The position numbers and the translations under genes are program-made. From the NCBI GenBank assembly GCA_002718415.1, contig PBEM01000011.1, positions 1 through 38,442 of the forward strand: a stretch of DNA of 38,442 nt, read 5' to 3'. The DNA is from Chloroflexota bacterium. GTDB taxonomy: Bacteria; Chloroflexota; Dehalococcoidia; Lucifugimonadales; Lucifugimonadaceae. Within the stretch, counting starts at the first letter, position 1; the number at the start of each line of letters is the position of its first letter. Shown piece after piece: positions 24,240 to 32,862 of this stretch. A model generated the notes under the pieces. The model did no database searches. It worked only from the letters and a program-made list of their open reading frames with translations, and was not told the DNA's origin.

Positions 24240-25307
24240 TTATAATGAATAAAAATTTTTTCTGTTTGAAACCAGTAAATAAATAAAAAAAGGTGCTCCT
24301 AAAAAAGAAGTTACTAAACCTACCCTAATTTCAGCAGGAGATATTATTATTCGAGCTAAAGTATCTGAAAGTAAAAGAAAAATAGCTCCAGAAAAAAATG
24401 ATAATGGAATTAATTTTCTATTATCTGCACCAATTACCAATCTAACCATATGCGGGATTATTAAACCAACGAAAGCTATCACACCAGTATATGCAACAGA
24501 TATGCTTGTTATTACTGAACCTAATATAAGCATTAAATTTCTTGAGAATTGAACCCTTATCCCCAAAGAATTCCCTTGATCTTCACCTAACATCAATAAA
24601 TTTAAATCTCTCGAAAAAATTATTGCTAATGTAGTAGGTATCAGAATCATAGGTACTACAATCTTTAAACTAATCCATCTAGCAGAATCAAAGCCACCTG
24701 CAAGCCAAAATATCATTTGTCTCTGAGATTCAATATCTCCAGAAAAAATTATAATAGCTGAAGTTATTGAATTCAGAAAAGCCCCAATTGCTATACCTGA
24801 CAATATTAAAGTAGGTACAGAAATTCTTCCAGATAAAGTTGAAATCGTAAAAACAAATAATAATGATATAAAAGAACCTACAAATGCAAATATAGGTACA
24901 ATCCATACAGATAAAACTGCCATACCTGTAAAAATTGCTAAGACTGCACCAGTTGCACCACCAGCAGAAATTCCAATTATTCCAGGATCTGCTAAATTGT
25001 TTCTAAAAACACCTTGCATAATAACACCAGAAACTGACAAGCCTCCTCCAATAACAAAAGCCATTAATATTCTTGGCAACCTCACCGTTTCAAGAATAGC
25101 TACCTGTGTGATAGTTATGGACTGAGAATCAAAACCTAATAAATCAAGAAAATAATTTAAGATTTCTCTGTTAGAAATATCATAAGGACCAAGGGTTATA
25201 GAAAAAACAATTGATAAAAAAGACAAAAATAGTAGACAAATTATGCCTAAAGAAAATCTACCCTTAAAAAACAAATTTTTGGGTGCAAATACTGTTATGC
25301 GCAGCAA
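24240..25307 (-). CDS. btuC: vitamin B12 / iron-siderophore-type ABC permease (FecCD/BtuC)
   Basis: A 355-residue membrane protein of about ten helices. It shows the family marks LPRILMAFVIGGGLSVSGVI, NNLADPGIIGISAGGATGAV and GVIAFVGLIIPHMVRLVIGADNR (coupling region), plus the C-terminal ISPAEIRVGLVTSFLGAPFFIYLLV. The first gene after the cobalamin riboswitch, it is followed at 14 bases by the binding protein. The substrate is inferred from the riboswitch. Confidence 0.93.
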   Translation of the reverse strand: MLRITVFAPKNLFFKGRFSLGIICLLFLSFLSIVFSITLGPYDISNREILNYFLDLLGFDSQSITITQVAILETVRLPRILMAFVIGGGLSVSGVIMQGVFRNNLADPGIIGISAGGATGAVLAIFTGMAVLSVWIVPIFAFVGSFISLLFVFTISTLSGRISVPTLILSGIAIGAFLNSITSAIIIFSGDIESQRQMIFWLAGGFDSARWISLKIVVPMILIPTTLAIIFSRDLNLLMLGEDQGNSLGIRVQFSRNLMLILGSVITSISVAYTGVIAFVGLIIPHMVRLVIGADNRKLIPLSFFSGAIFLLLSDTLARIIISPAEIRVGLVTSFLGAPFFIYLLVSNRKNFYSL

Positions 25308-25357
25308 AATTCACCTTATAACGAAATACTGAAAGTCATTAAAAAATTAAAGATATA

Positions 25358-25510
25358 ATGGCAGGTCTCCTGGCTTAAGTAGGTAAAAATAGAACACAAA
25401 AAGGTCTATAAAAAACAAACTTTCACAGTGGCGCAACCGCAACGGAATAATAACCGTTTTCCCTATTCTCCTCAAATTACTAGATAATAGTGAGGCACCA
25501 TAACACCTAA
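25358..25510 (-). ncRNA. cobalamin riboswitch
   Basis: On the minus strand the leader reads GGTGTTATGGTGCC at its start, then GGGAA with an AACGGTTATTATTCCGTT hairpin, the B12-box sequence TTGCGGTTGCGCCACTGTGA, a variable arm, and GCCAGGAGACCTGCCAT at the end. These are the conserved pieces of the AdoCbl riboswitch in the right order. It ends about 50 bases before the btuC start, so it should lower expression of this uptake operon when cobalamin is plentiful. The limits are approximate. Confidence 0.92.
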
Positions 25511-25520
25511 ATTTTAACTA

Positions 25521-25549
25521 ATCCTAAAAAATATTTATTTTAATGTCAA
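25521..25549 (-). promoter_or_regulatory. sigma70-type promoter of the riboswitch/btu operon
   Basis: A perfect -35 TTGACA (25549-25544), a 17-base spacer and a -10 TAGGAT (25526-25521) on the minus strand. The predicted start, about 25514, falls right at the 5' edge of the riboswitch. Confidence 0.65.
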
Positions 25550-25637
25550 GTAATAAATCAAATTTTATTAATCTAAGATTTATAAATTAAAGTAAAAAAT
25601 GTTAAAATTAAAAAAATATAATATTCTAAGGATACAT

Positions 25638-25838
25638 ATGTCTACATCAAAACAAAAAAGTAAAAAAAAGGATTGTTCTCATCATTGGACAATTGAACCA
25701 CCTAATGGAACTATGAGTATGGGTTCTTGCAAAATATGTGGTGAAACACGTGAATTTAGAAATTCTTTTGAATACTCTTCTTGGTATGGTAGTAAATCGC
25801 CATCTGATGTAGCTAATAATCAAGATAAAAGTAAATAA
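25638..25838 (+). CDS. small zinc-binding HW-motif protein
   Basis: A 66-residue protein. I start it at ATG 25638 because AAGGA stands five bases before it; a longer frame to 25599 adds 13 residues without a ribosome-binding site. Zinc ligands are likely Cys13 and His15 or His16 (DCSHHW) with Cys31 and Cys34 (SCKICGE), followed by REFRNSFEYSSWY. Proteins of this CPHHW...C-x2-C type are known as uncharacterised small zinc proteins. It lies 14 bases before the SDR gene and is probably co-transcribed, and it is divergent from the btu operon. Function unknown. Confidence 0.75.
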   Translation: MSTSKQKSKKKDCSHHWTIEPPNGTMSMGSCKICGETREFRNSFEYSSWYGSKSPSDVANNQDKSK

Positions 25839-25852
25839 GATGGAGTGAATTT

Positions 25853-26629
25853 ATGGACTTAGGTATATCAGGAAAGCATGCGCTAATAACTGGAGGGACT
25901 AGAGGTTTAGGAAAAGAATCAGCAACTATATTGGGAAAAGAAGGAGTAAAAATTTCTATATGTGGAAGGGGTGAGGAAGATTTAAATAAAACTATCAACG
26001 AACTAAAAAATCTTGGTATTTCTGTATATGGGAAAAAAGCTGATTTAACAGAAGAGAGTTCTATTATAAATTTGTATGAATCTGTCACAAAAGATAATGG
26101 AGAGATAGATATTTTAATTAATAATGTTGGAGGTAGTTTAGGCACATCAGATCTAATAAATTCATCAATGGATGATTTTACAAATGTAATGAATGTAAAT
26201 TTATGGTCAGCAATAAGATTAATGAAATTATCTGTTCCAAATATGAAAAACAAAAAATGGGGTAGGATAGTAAATATAGCTTCAATCTATGGTAGAGAAT
26301 ATGGTGGTACAGCACCATATATGACCGCAAAAGCTGCTATGATAGCGGCATCGAAACATGCGTCTCAAACATTAGCTAGCACGGGAGTCACAATAAATGC
26401 TATAGCGCCTGGATCAATACTACATAAAAATGGTACATGGGAAAAATTTATTAACAATAACTCAAAAGAAACTGTAGACAAATTTATAGAAAATAACCTA
26501 CCAATGGGAAAGTTTGGTTGGCCAGAACCCGTAGGCGCAACCGTAGCATTTTTATGCTCCGCTCAAGCAGCTTTAATCACCGGAGCTTGTATTAATGTAG
26601 ATGGTGGTCAATCCCACAATTTATTCTAG
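25853..26629 (+). CDS. SDR-family oxidoreductase (NADP-preferring)
   Basis: A 258-residue classical short-chain dehydrogenase. TGGTRGLG is at 13-20, Arg39 after strand 2 (CGRG) suggests NADP, NNVG replaces NNAG at 90-93, Ser144, Tyr156 and Lys160 (YMTAK) make the active site, and ACINVDGGQS closes the fold. A ribosome-binding site, GATGGAG, precedes the ATG. The substrate is unknown; 3-oxoacyl-like or sugar alcohol substrates are common in such neighbours. It ends 16 bases from the convergent rplL stop. Confidence 0.93.
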   Translation: MDLGISGKHALITGGTRGLGKESATILGKEGVKISICGRGEEDLNKTINELKNLGISVYGKKADLTEESSIINLYESVTKDNGEIDILINNVGGSLGTSDLINSSMDDFTNVMNVNLWSAIRLMKLSVPNMKNKKWGRIVNIASIYGREYGGTAPYMTAKAAMIAASKHASQTLASTGVTINAIAPGSILHKNGTWEKFINNNSKETVDKFIENNLPMGKFGWPEPVGATVAFLCSAQAALITGACINVDGGQSHNLF

Positions 26630-26645
26630 ATTTGACAGTTTCTAC

Positions 26646-27026
26646 TTAAGAAACTTCGACAGTAGCTCCAGCATCTTCAAGTTTAGCTTTTGCAGTATCA
26701 GCATCTTCTTTAGTTGCATTTTCTATAACAGGTTTAGGTGCTGCTTCAACAAGATCTTTTGCTTCTTTCAAACCCAAAGGAGTTATCTCTCTAACAGCCT
26801 TAATAACGGCAATTTTATTAGATCCAAATTCTTTTAATGTGACTGTAAATGTATCTTTCTCTTCAGACTCTGAAGATTCAGAAGATGCTCCACCTGATTG
26901 AGCAGCAGCAACAGCAACAGGCGCTGCAGCACTAACACCAAATTCTTCTTCTAAAGCCTTTACAACTTCTGATAAGTCTAAGACTGACATTTTTTTTATT
27001 TCTTCAATTAATTCTTCTTTATTCAT
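26646..27026 (-). CDS. rplL: 50S ribosomal protein L7/L12
   Basis: A 126-residue stalk protein that recruits translation GTPases. It has the N-terminal dimer helix [15 protein letters not shown], the flexible Ala-rich hinge ([19 protein letters not shown]) and the conserved C-terminal domain with [20 protein letters not shown] and VEAAPKPV. Its GGAG ribosome-binding site lies in the end of rplJ, two bases ahead. Last gene of the rplKAJL cluster; rpoB, which often follows, is absent here. Confidence 0.98.
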   Translation of the reverse strand: MNKEELIEEIKKMSVLDLSEVVKALEEEFGVSAAAPVAVAAAQSGGASSESSESEEKDTFTVTLKEFGSNKIAVIKAVREITPLGLKEAKDLVEAAPKPVIENATKEDADTAKAKLEDAGATVEVS

Positions 27027-27028
27027 AA

Positions 27029-27556
27029 TTATTCTCCTTGTTTGTTATTATCAACATATCTACTTAAGACAGTTGTAAGTCCTCTAATAGGTCCTTGCAT
27101 TACAGAAACTAATCCATAAATAGGGCTATTCATAGAACTCATCATTTTAGATATTAATTCATCCTTAGAAGGAAGTTTAGATAATTGTTTTATTTTAGCC
27201 TCATCCAAGATATCACCATCTAACCAGCCTCCTACTATGACCACTGGAAGAGAGTTTTTCTCTGCATGCTGAACAAGTGTTTTAGTTGCTAAAGCAGGAT
27301 CATTTGAACTAGTCAAAAATCCAACTGGTCCAGACATGAATTCTTTTAATTCAGGTTTACCTGACTCATCAGCAGCAAGTCTAGCAAAGGTATTTTTTAC
27401 TATTTTAAAATTACAATTATTACTTCTAAGAGAAGCTCTAAAAAGATCCATATCAGAAACGCTAATTCCTCGATATTCAGTAGCTATAATAATGGAAGAT
27501 GAAGCAAACAAATCTGTTACTTCTTTTACACTATTTAAAGCTTTTTCAGTTGGCAT
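27029..27556 (-). CDS. rplJ: 50S ribosomal protein L10
   Basis: A 175-residue protein. I start it at ATG 27556 ([17 protein letters not shown]), eight bases after a GGAG; the longer frame to 27610 would run through the transcription attenuator. Conserved pieces are [31 protein letters not shown] and GPVGFLTS. L10 anchors L7/L12 to the ribosome, and its leader autoregulates rplJL. Confidence 0.97.
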   Translation of the reverse strand: MPTEKALNSVKEVTDLFASSSIIIATEYRGISVSDMDLFRASLRSNNCNFKIVKNTFARLAADESGKPELKEFMSGPVGFLTSSNDPALATKTLVQHAEKNSLPVVIVGGWLDGDILDEAKIKQLSKLPSKDELISKMMSSMNSPIYGLVSVMQGPIRGLTTVLSRYVDNNKQGE

Positions 27557-27576
27557 AAATACTCCAAAAAAATTCC

Positions 27577-27602
27577 AAAAAAAAGCCCGGAATCCTCCGG
27601 GG
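27577..27602 (-). terminator. intrinsic terminator (L10 attenuator)
   Basis: On the minus strand a CCCGG/CCGGG stem with a six-base loop (27586-27602) is followed directly by GC and a run of eight Ts (27584-27577). The hairpin plus T-run ends 21 bases before the rplJ ATG, inside the leader, so it works as a conditional terminator rather than an operon end. Confidence 0.85.
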
Positions 27603-27695
27603 TTCGTCAAATGCTATACAACGACGACCTCGGAAGGTTGAAAATCATTTAATCCTATTTAGGAAACCGACTGTCTTTGGTCTTAATTTTTTAAT
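27577..27695 (-). ncRNA. ribosomal protein L10 leader with attenuator
   Basis: The leader between rplA and rplJ, on the minus strand, contains AAAGACAGTCGGTTTCC, a CTTCCGAGGTCGTCG segment and a final hairpin, in the pattern of the L10(L12)4-binding leader. It should reduce rplJL expression when the L10-L12 complex is in excess. The boundaries are approximate. Confidence 0.8.
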
Positions 27696-27739
27696 TCTGT
27701 AATACAATTTTACAAAATTTTTTTTTCATATATTGTAAA

Positions 27740-28456
27740 TTATGAAGATATATTACTAAAATTTTCCATTTCATTCAAATTTAATTTAACACTAGGACCC
27801 ATAGTACTACAAATTGTTGCCGTTTTTATAAATTGACCTTTCAAATTTTCAGGTCTGGAATTCAATATAACAGAATATACACTTTTCAAATTATCTAGAA
27901 TCTGGTCCTCATTAAATTCTACAGTACCTATCCTTACATGAACATTAGCACCTTTATCTAACTTTATTTCTACTCTTCCATGTTTACTTTCAGAAATTGA
28001 ATTCGGAAGATTCTTTGATTCCACTACGGTACCGGTCTTAGGATTAGGCATTAAACCTTTCCTACCTAAAAACCTACCCAATCTCCCAATTTTAGGCATT
28101 TGATCAGGAGTAGCTATTGCTACATCAAAATCAGACCATCCATCCTCAATTTTTTTTATAAAATCATCATTCACAATATAATCTGCGCCAGACTTTTCAG
28201 CTAATTTAGCATCGTCACCATCAGCAAAAACAAATACTTTTACATCTTTACCCGTTCCATGAGGTAATTCAGCTACCTCTCTAATCTGTTGATCAGACTG
28301 TTTAGGGTCTGCTCCAGTTGATATATGTAATTCTATAGCCTCTACAAATTTTGCGGTAGCATTAGTTTTAATCTTATTGATAGCATCTTTAGGATTGTGA
28401 TCATCTAGTCCAATTACAGAACTTATAGAATTATAACGCTTACTATGTTTTACCAT
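27740..28456 (-). CDS. rplA: 50S ribosomal protein L1
   Basis: A 238-residue protein of normal length, binding 23S rRNA at the L1 stalk. Conserved segments: KFVEAIELHISTGADPKQSDQQ, VVNDDFI-type LP/HGTGK, GRFLGRKGLMPNPKTGTV and KDKG-like KLDKGANVHVRIG. A GGAG ribosome-binding site precedes ATG 28456. It sits between rplK (20-base gap) and the L10 leader. Confidence 0.98.
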   Translation of the reverse strand: MVKHSKRYNSISSVIGLDDHNPKDAINKIKTNATAKFVEAIELHISTGADPKQSDQQIREVAELPHGTGKDVKVFVFADGDDAKLAEKSGADYIVNDDFIKKIEDGWSDFDVAIATPDQMPKIGRLGRFLGRKGLMPNPKTGTVVESKNLPNSISESKHGRVEIKLDKGANVHVRIGTVEFNEDQILDNLKSVYSVILNSRPENLKGQFIKTATICSTMGPSVKLNLNEMENFSNISS

Positions 28457-28476
28457 GATTCTCCATTCTATGTATT

Positions 28477-28899
28477 TTATTCTATTTCTATACCCATACT
28501 TCTAGCAGAACCTTCTACAATTTTTATCGCAGCTTCAATATCAGTTGCATTTAAATCTGGCATCTTTGTATTGGCTATTTCCTTGATTTGGCTAGATGAA
28601 ATCTTCCCAATAATTTCAATACCAGGTCTTGATGAAGCTGAAGTCACACCAGCTGCCTTCTTTATCATATCTGAAGCTGGAGGTGTTTTAAGTTGCATAT
28701 CAAATGAACGATCTGCATAAACAGTAAGTTCCACCGGAACTATATTTCCCGTAAGCTTCTGTGTTCTTTCATTATATTCTTTAACAAATTGCATTATATT
28801 TACCCCAGCCTGTCCCAAGGCAGGACCAACTGGTGGAGCAGGAGAAGCTTGTCCTGCAGGTAATTGTAATTTAAGCACTGTTGCTATTTGTTTTGCCAC
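28477..28899 (-). CDS. rplK: 50S ribosomal protein L11
   Basis: A 140-residue protein binding the GTPase-associated centre of 23S rRNA. The N-terminal [36 protein letters not shown] family region and the C-terminal [15 protein letters not shown] segment are conserved. It lies between nusG and rplA in the usual order. Confidence 0.98.
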   Translation of the reverse strand: MAKQIATVLKLQLPAGQASPAPPVGPALGQAGVNIMQFVKEYNERTQKLTGNIVPVELTVYADRSFDMQLKTPPASDMIKKAAGVTSASSRPGIEIIGKISSSQIKEIANTKMPDLNATDIEAAIKIVEGSARSMGIEIE

Positions 28900-28921
28900 T
28901 TATATATTCCTCTATATATTA

Positions 28922-29482
28922 TTATGTTTTCTCAAGTTGAAGAAAATCAAGTTCCACTGGAGTTTCTCTTCCAAAAAAAGAAACATGAACCCTAACTTTT
29001 CCTCTATCCAAAAATACCTCATCCACAGTTCCCATAAAATCAACAAATGGACCATCTTTTATCCGAACTCCATCACCAATTTCAAATCCTATTTTTACCC
29101 TAGGAGCTTCCGATTTCATCCTATTTATTATTCTATCTACCTCATTTTGTTCAAGTGGAACTGGTTTAGAACGATTTTCTGTCGAATCTTCTGCAGAAAT
29201 AAATCCTGTCACACCCGGTGTATTCCGTACAATATACCATGATTCATCGTCCATAAACATATTAATTAACAAATATCCAGCGTACATTTTTTTTTCAACT
29301 TCTACTCTTTCACCATCCTTAATTTCGACTTCAACCTCTGTTGGAACAATAATTTCCAATATCTTATCCTTTACATCCATTGTTTCTATTCTCTGGTAAA
29401 GGTTTTTTTGGACCTTATCCTCTTGACCAGAATAAGTATGAACAATATACCATCTAGGAGAGTTGTTTATATCATTTTCCAT
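28922..29482 (-). CDS. nusG: transcription elongation/antitermination factor NusG
   Basis: A 186-residue protein. The NGN domain (RWYIVHTYSGQEDKVQKNL...YAGYLLINMFMDDESWYIVRNTPGVTGF) and a C-terminal KOW domain (VRIKDGPFVDFMGTVDEVFLDRGKVRVHVSFFGRETPVELDFLQ) are both complete. It binds RNA polymerase and links to ribosome or Rho. Sits after secE with a 15-base gap. Confidence 0.98.
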   Translation of the reverse strand: MENDINNSPRWYIVHTYSGQEDKVQKNLYQRIETMDVKDKILEIIVPTEVEVEIKDGERVEVEKKMYAGYLLINMFMDDESWYIVRNTPGVTGFISAEDSTENRSKPVPLEQNEVDRIINRMKSEAPRVKIGFEIGDGVRIKDGPFVDFMGTVDEVFLDRGKVRVHVSFFGRETPVELDFLQLEKT

Positions 29483-29497
29483 AGTTTACAAATTACC

Positions 29498-29731
29498 CTA
29501 AGTTCCAGACAAAAAAGCCATCATTCTAGAAAAAACATAGTCGACAATTCCCAAAAATATACCTATAGTTATCGAAAGTACTAAAACTAAAATAGTCAAT
29601 CTTGTAGCTTCCTGCCTACTAGGCCATGAGACTTTCCGAAGTTCACCAATTACCTCTGCAAAAAATCTAAAAATAGAAAACCTATTTGATATCTTCACAT
29701 TTTTATTAACTGGAACAGTTTTACGGGCCAT
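29498..29731 (-). CDS. secE: preprotein translocase subunit SecE
   Basis: A 77-residue protein with one amphipathic helix (FFAEVIGELRKVSWPSRQEA) and one membrane helix (TILVLVLSITIGIFLGIVDYVF). It belongs to the SecYEG export channel. The KVSWPSRQEA motif is diagnostic. It follows rpmG by 9 bases and precedes nusG. Confidence 0.96.
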   Translation of the reverse strand: MARKTVPVNKNVKISNRFSIFRFFAEVIGELRKVSWPSRQEATRLTILVLVLSITIGIFLGIVDYVFSRMMAFLSGT

Positions 29732-29740
29732 AGATGAAAC

Positions 29741-29908
29741 CTATCTGCGTTCTCTAAATAATTGACGAGATCTACAGGAAGGACAAAATTTTTTAAACTC
29801 AATCCTATCAGGAGTATTACGCCTATTTTTTTCTGTGTTGTAATTATATTTCTTACATTCTGTACAAGTCATTACGACTAAAGTACGAACTGCACTTTTC
29901 TTTGCCAT
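29741..29908 (-). CDS. rpmG: 50S ribosomal protein L33
   Basis: A 55-residue protein read from ATG 29908 on the minus strand. It begins [19 protein letters not shown], contains Cys15-x2-Cys18 and Cys43-x2-Cys46 (FCPSCR) zinc ligands, [17 protein letters not shown] in the middle, and ends RERR. This is the zinc-binding (C+) type of L33. It lies 15 bases after tuf and before secE, the standard place. Confidence 0.95.
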   Translation of the reverse strand: MAKKSAVRTLVVMTCTECKKYNYNTEKNRRNTPDRIEFKKFCPSCRSRQLFRERR

Positions 29909-29923
29909 TAGGATTAAGTATTA

Positions 29924-31123
29924 TTATTCAACTACCTTTGTAACTACTCCAGAACCAACAGTTCGGCCACCTTCACGAATAGCAAATCTTAAATTTTCTT
30001 CCAATGCTACCGGATACATCAAAGATATATCCATTTCAGTATTATCTCCAGGCATTATCATCTCAACTCCATCGGCTAATTTAATCTCACCTGTAACATC
30101 AGTAGTTCTTATATAAAATTGTGGCTTATAACCTGAAAAGAAAGGGGTATGTCGACCACCTTCTTCTTTAGTTAAAACATAAACCTGAGCTTTAGCTTTG
30201 GTATGGGGAGAAAGAGTCCCTGGCTTTGCCAATACAGCTCCTCTAGCAACATCTTCTCTTTCTATACCTCTAACCAAACATCCAACAGCATCTCCTGGTA
30301 AACCTTCATCCAAAGTTTTATGAAACATTTCAACACCAGTAATAACTGTCTGAGTATTCTGTCCGAACCCTACAATATCAATAGTCTCTCCTACTTTAAC
30401 ACTTCCTCTTTCTACTCTACCTGTCAAAACTGTACCCCTTCCCTTGATGCTAAAAACATCTTCTACAGGCATAAGAAATGGCTGATCAGTAGGTCTATCA
30501 GGAACCGGAATATAATCATCAACAGATTTCATTAATTCATGAATCGCCTTAACCCAATCATTATCAGGTTTATCGTGATTTTCTAGCGCCTCAAGTGCAC
30601 TTACTCTTACAATAGGAATGTCATCTCCAGGAAAGTCATATTCTGTTAGTAATTCACGTATTTCTAATTCAACCAACTCAAGTAACTCTTCGTCATCCAT
30701 CATGTCTGATTTATTTAAAGCTACAACTAATTTTGGAACATTAACCTGACGTGCTAGTAAAATATGCTCTCTAGTCTGAGGCATAGGACCATCGGGTGCA
30801 GCTACCACAAGAATAGCCCCATCCATTTGGGCTGCGCCAGTAATCATATTCTTAATATAATCAGCATGGCCGGGACAATCTACGTGAGCATAGTGACGTG
30901 ACTCAGTTTCATATTCAGTATGGGTAGTAGCAATAGTTACTCCTCTTTCACGTTCTTCAGGAGCGTTATCAATCTCCTCAAAAGCCTTAGCAATCACATT
31001 ATCACTGGAATGAGACAATACATGTGTAATTGCAGCTGTTAGAGTTGTTTTTCCATGATCAACGTGACCAATAGTACCTACATTCACATGTGGTTTACTT
31101 CGATCAAATACTTTCTTAGCCAT
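29924..31123 (-). CDS. tuf: elongation factor Tu
   Basis: A 399-residue translation GTPase. The G1 motif GHVDHGKT (residues 19-26), DCPGH of G3, and NKSD of G4 (the usual middle residue varies) are present; the switch-I region reads [12 protein letters not shown]. The other domains are complete, ending [15 protein letters not shown]. It brings aminoacyl-tRNA to the ribosome. Three tRNA genes stand upstream on the same strand. Confidence 0.99.
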   Translation of the reverse strand: MAKKVFDRSKPHVNVGTIGHVDHGKTTLTAAITHVLSHSSDNVIAKAFEEIDNAPEERERGVTIATTHTEYETESRHYAHVDCPGHADYIKNMITGAAQMDGAILVVAAPDGPMPQTREHILLARQVNVPKLVVALNKSDMMDDEELLELVELEIRELLTEYDFPGDDIPIVRVSALEALENHDKPDNDWVKAIHELMKSVDDYIPVPDRPTDQPFLMPVEDVFSIKGRGTVLTGRVERGSVKVGETIDIVGFGQNTQTVITGVEMFHKTLDEGLPGDAVGCLVRGIEREDVARGAVLAKPGTLSPHTKAKAQVYVLTKEEGGRHTPFFSGYKPQFYIRTTDVTGEIKLADGVEMIMPGDNTEMDISLMYPVALEENLRFAIREGGRTVGSGVVTKVVE

Positions 31124-31254
31124 ATTATCCTCTTTTAATATTTAGCAAATTTTCTCTATTAGATAAATTAAATTTAAAATAATCTTTCCTATTGTATATA
31201 TTTAATTCTTAATTATCTGCATATTTGATTACTAATTAATTGTTAAAATTGTTA

Positions 31255-31329
31255 TGGAGCCCACACCGAGGATTGAACTCGGGACCTCATTCTTACCAAG
31301 AATGCGCTCTACCACTGAGCTATGTGGGC
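31255..31329 (-). tRNA. tRNA-Thr (anticodon GGT)
   Basis: A minus-strand cloverleaf: acceptor GCCCACA/TGTGGGC, anticodon arm CATTC-TTGGTAA-GAATG and T arm CCGAG-TTCAATC-CTCGG. CCA is encoded at 31257-31255. It is nearest to tuf, as in the classical thr-tyr-gly-thr-tuf arrangement. Confidence 0.96.
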
Positions 31330-31365
31330 TAAAAACGTCACTAATCCTTAGAAAAATAAAGGTAA

Positions 31366-31450
31366 TGGTGCAGGGAACAGGATTCGAACCTGTGAAGCCG
31401 AGGGCGGCAGTTTTACAGACTGCTGGGTTTAACCACTCCCCAATCCCTGC
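31366..31450 (-). tRNA. tRNA-Tyr (anticodon GTA)
   Basis: A class II tRNA with a long variable arm (85 bases). The acceptor is GCAGGGA/TCCCTGC, the anticodon arm GCAGT-CTGTAAA-ACTGC, and CCA is encoded at 31368-31366. It lies between the two tRNA-Thr genes. Confidence 0.96.
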
Positions 31451-31516
31451 CTAATAATATTTTAACATACCTAAATAAACATCTAAATAAATTATTTATA
31501 TAAATGGAAAAAAAAT

Positions 31517-31592
31517 TGGAGCCTCGGGTCGGATTCGAACCGACGACCGGCTGATTACAAATCAGCTGCGCTAGCCACTGCGCCACCGAGGC
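31517..31592 (-). tRNA. tRNA-Thr (anticodon TGT)
   Basis: A minus-strand cloverleaf with acceptor GCCTCGG/CCGAGGC, anticodon arm GCTGA-TTTGTAA-TCAGC and encoded CCA at 31519-31517. It is the first of the three tRNAs ahead of tuf. Confidence 0.96.
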
Positions 31593-31668
31593 TTGTATTA
31601 ATAGTTTACACAACATAAATCATAAATATAGAAAAATTATTGTAATGATATATTTATTATCTAGATTA

Positions 31669-32856
31669 CTATGAAAATAATTTTTGCGCTTCAATGTTAA
31701 CCAAATTATATATTTCTCTTAGTGGTATATTATTTACCTTCGAAATCTTCAGGCAATCATTATATTCAGGATTTGCATGTATCATTTGCCCATCAATAAT
31801 TTTTAATTTAACTTTAATATCACCATAAATTGTAGAAATTTTAATGATTTTTCTTGGTGCTATATGTCGTTCAATTTCACTTCGTCTGATTCCTAATGTA
31901 GTAGTCTCTTTCATTATTATATCTACAATTTTTTCTTCTAATATTTTTTCAACTAAAACTGAAAATTTCACCCCAGGTCGATTTTTTTTCATGAAAATAG
32001 GTGTGGTCCAAACATCTAAACAACCATTATCAAATAATAATTGTTTTACATGTCCAATAATTTCCCCTGTAGAATCATCAATATTTGTTTCAAGTAATAT
32101 TATTTTATCATTACCATGAAAAGTCTTAGAATTAGTTTCTCCAATCCAAATACCAGTAACATTAGTATATTTTTCTATATCTTTATCTCCAGCTCCATAA
32201 CCAATAGTTTTAGGTATGAATGCTATAGGTTCAAAATTATTTACTAAACAACATACTATAGCAGCCCCAGTGGGAGTTATTAATTCACCAATAGTATTAT
32301 TTTTTAAAGTTCTAAAAGTAATGTTATGGTCTAATAAAATAGAAGTAGCTGCTAATGTATTAGAAGGCATTGCACCATGACTATTAATTATTTGACCATT
32401 TGATATAGGTATAGAAGAAATACTTACATCTTCAATTTCAAGTAAATTTAAACCTATTATAAAACCAGCAACATCTAAAATGGTATCTAAACTACCTAAT
32501 TCGTGTAAATGAAAATCCTCTCTATCATCAGAATGGACTTTCTTTTCTGCGTTTTCTAATAATTTGAATACTCCAACAATTTTAGATTTAATAGAATTTT
32601 CAATAGAAGCATTAAAAATTATTTTATAAAAATCTTCAAATGTAAAAATTTGATCAGGTTGATCAATATTAAAAGTTACATTGGAAGCATTTACTGTATC
32701 CCTAAAACATTTATTTACATTTATATCCCAACCTTGAGATATAACTTTTTTTAATTCAATCTCAAGAAGATTATGATCCAATCCAGCGTCAATAAGTGCA
32801 CCAATTAGCATATCTCCTGACAACCCACCAACTACATCTATATAAGCTATTTTCAT
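31669..32856 (-). CDS. larC: nickel-pincer cofactor biosynthesis protein LarC
   Basis: A 395-residue protein that inserts nickel into the pyridinium-dithio-acid precursor of the lactate racemase cofactor, using CTP. The N-terminus MKIAYIDVVGGLSGDMLIGA, HLHELGSLDTILDVAG (near residues 117-132) and NRPGVKFSVLVEK of the C-terminal part are all in one frame. No programmed frameshift is needed, unlike the split larC1/larC2 of Lactiplantibacillus. It lies 6 bases after larE, and one short gap from the tRNA cluster. Confidence 0.9.
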   Translation of the reverse strand: MKIAYIDVVGGLSGDMLIGALIDAGLDHNLLEIELKKVISQGWDINVNKCFRDTVNASNVTFNIDQPDQIFTFEDFYKIIFNASIENSIKSKIVGVFKLLENAEKKVHSDDREDFHLHELGSLDTILDVAGFIIGLNLLEIEDVSISSIPISNGQIINSHGAMPSNTLAATSILLDHNITFRTLKNNTIGELITPTGAAIVCCLVNNFEPIAFIPKTIGYGAGDKDIEKYTNVTGIWIGETNSKTFHGNDKIILLETNIDDSTGEIIGHVKQLLFDNGCLDVWTTPIFMKKNRPGVKFSVLVEKILEEKIVDIIMKETTTLGIRRSEIERHIAPRKIIKISTIYGDIKVKLKIIDGQMIHANPEYNDCLKISKVNNIPLREIYNLVNIEAQKLFS

Positions 32857-32862
32857 GATAGA

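Noticed and set aside
27557-27610. N-terminal extension of L10 (about 18 residues)
   Set aside because: It would be coded by the attenuator hairpin and T-run; ATG 27556 has a GGAG and matches L10 starts.
31254-31616. Short open frames of 66-67 residues
   Set aside because: They cover the Thr, Tyr and Thr tRNA genes and have no protein family signs.
31669-32856. Programmed frameshift in larC
   Set aside because: The full LarC, N- and C-terminal parts, is in one open frame here.
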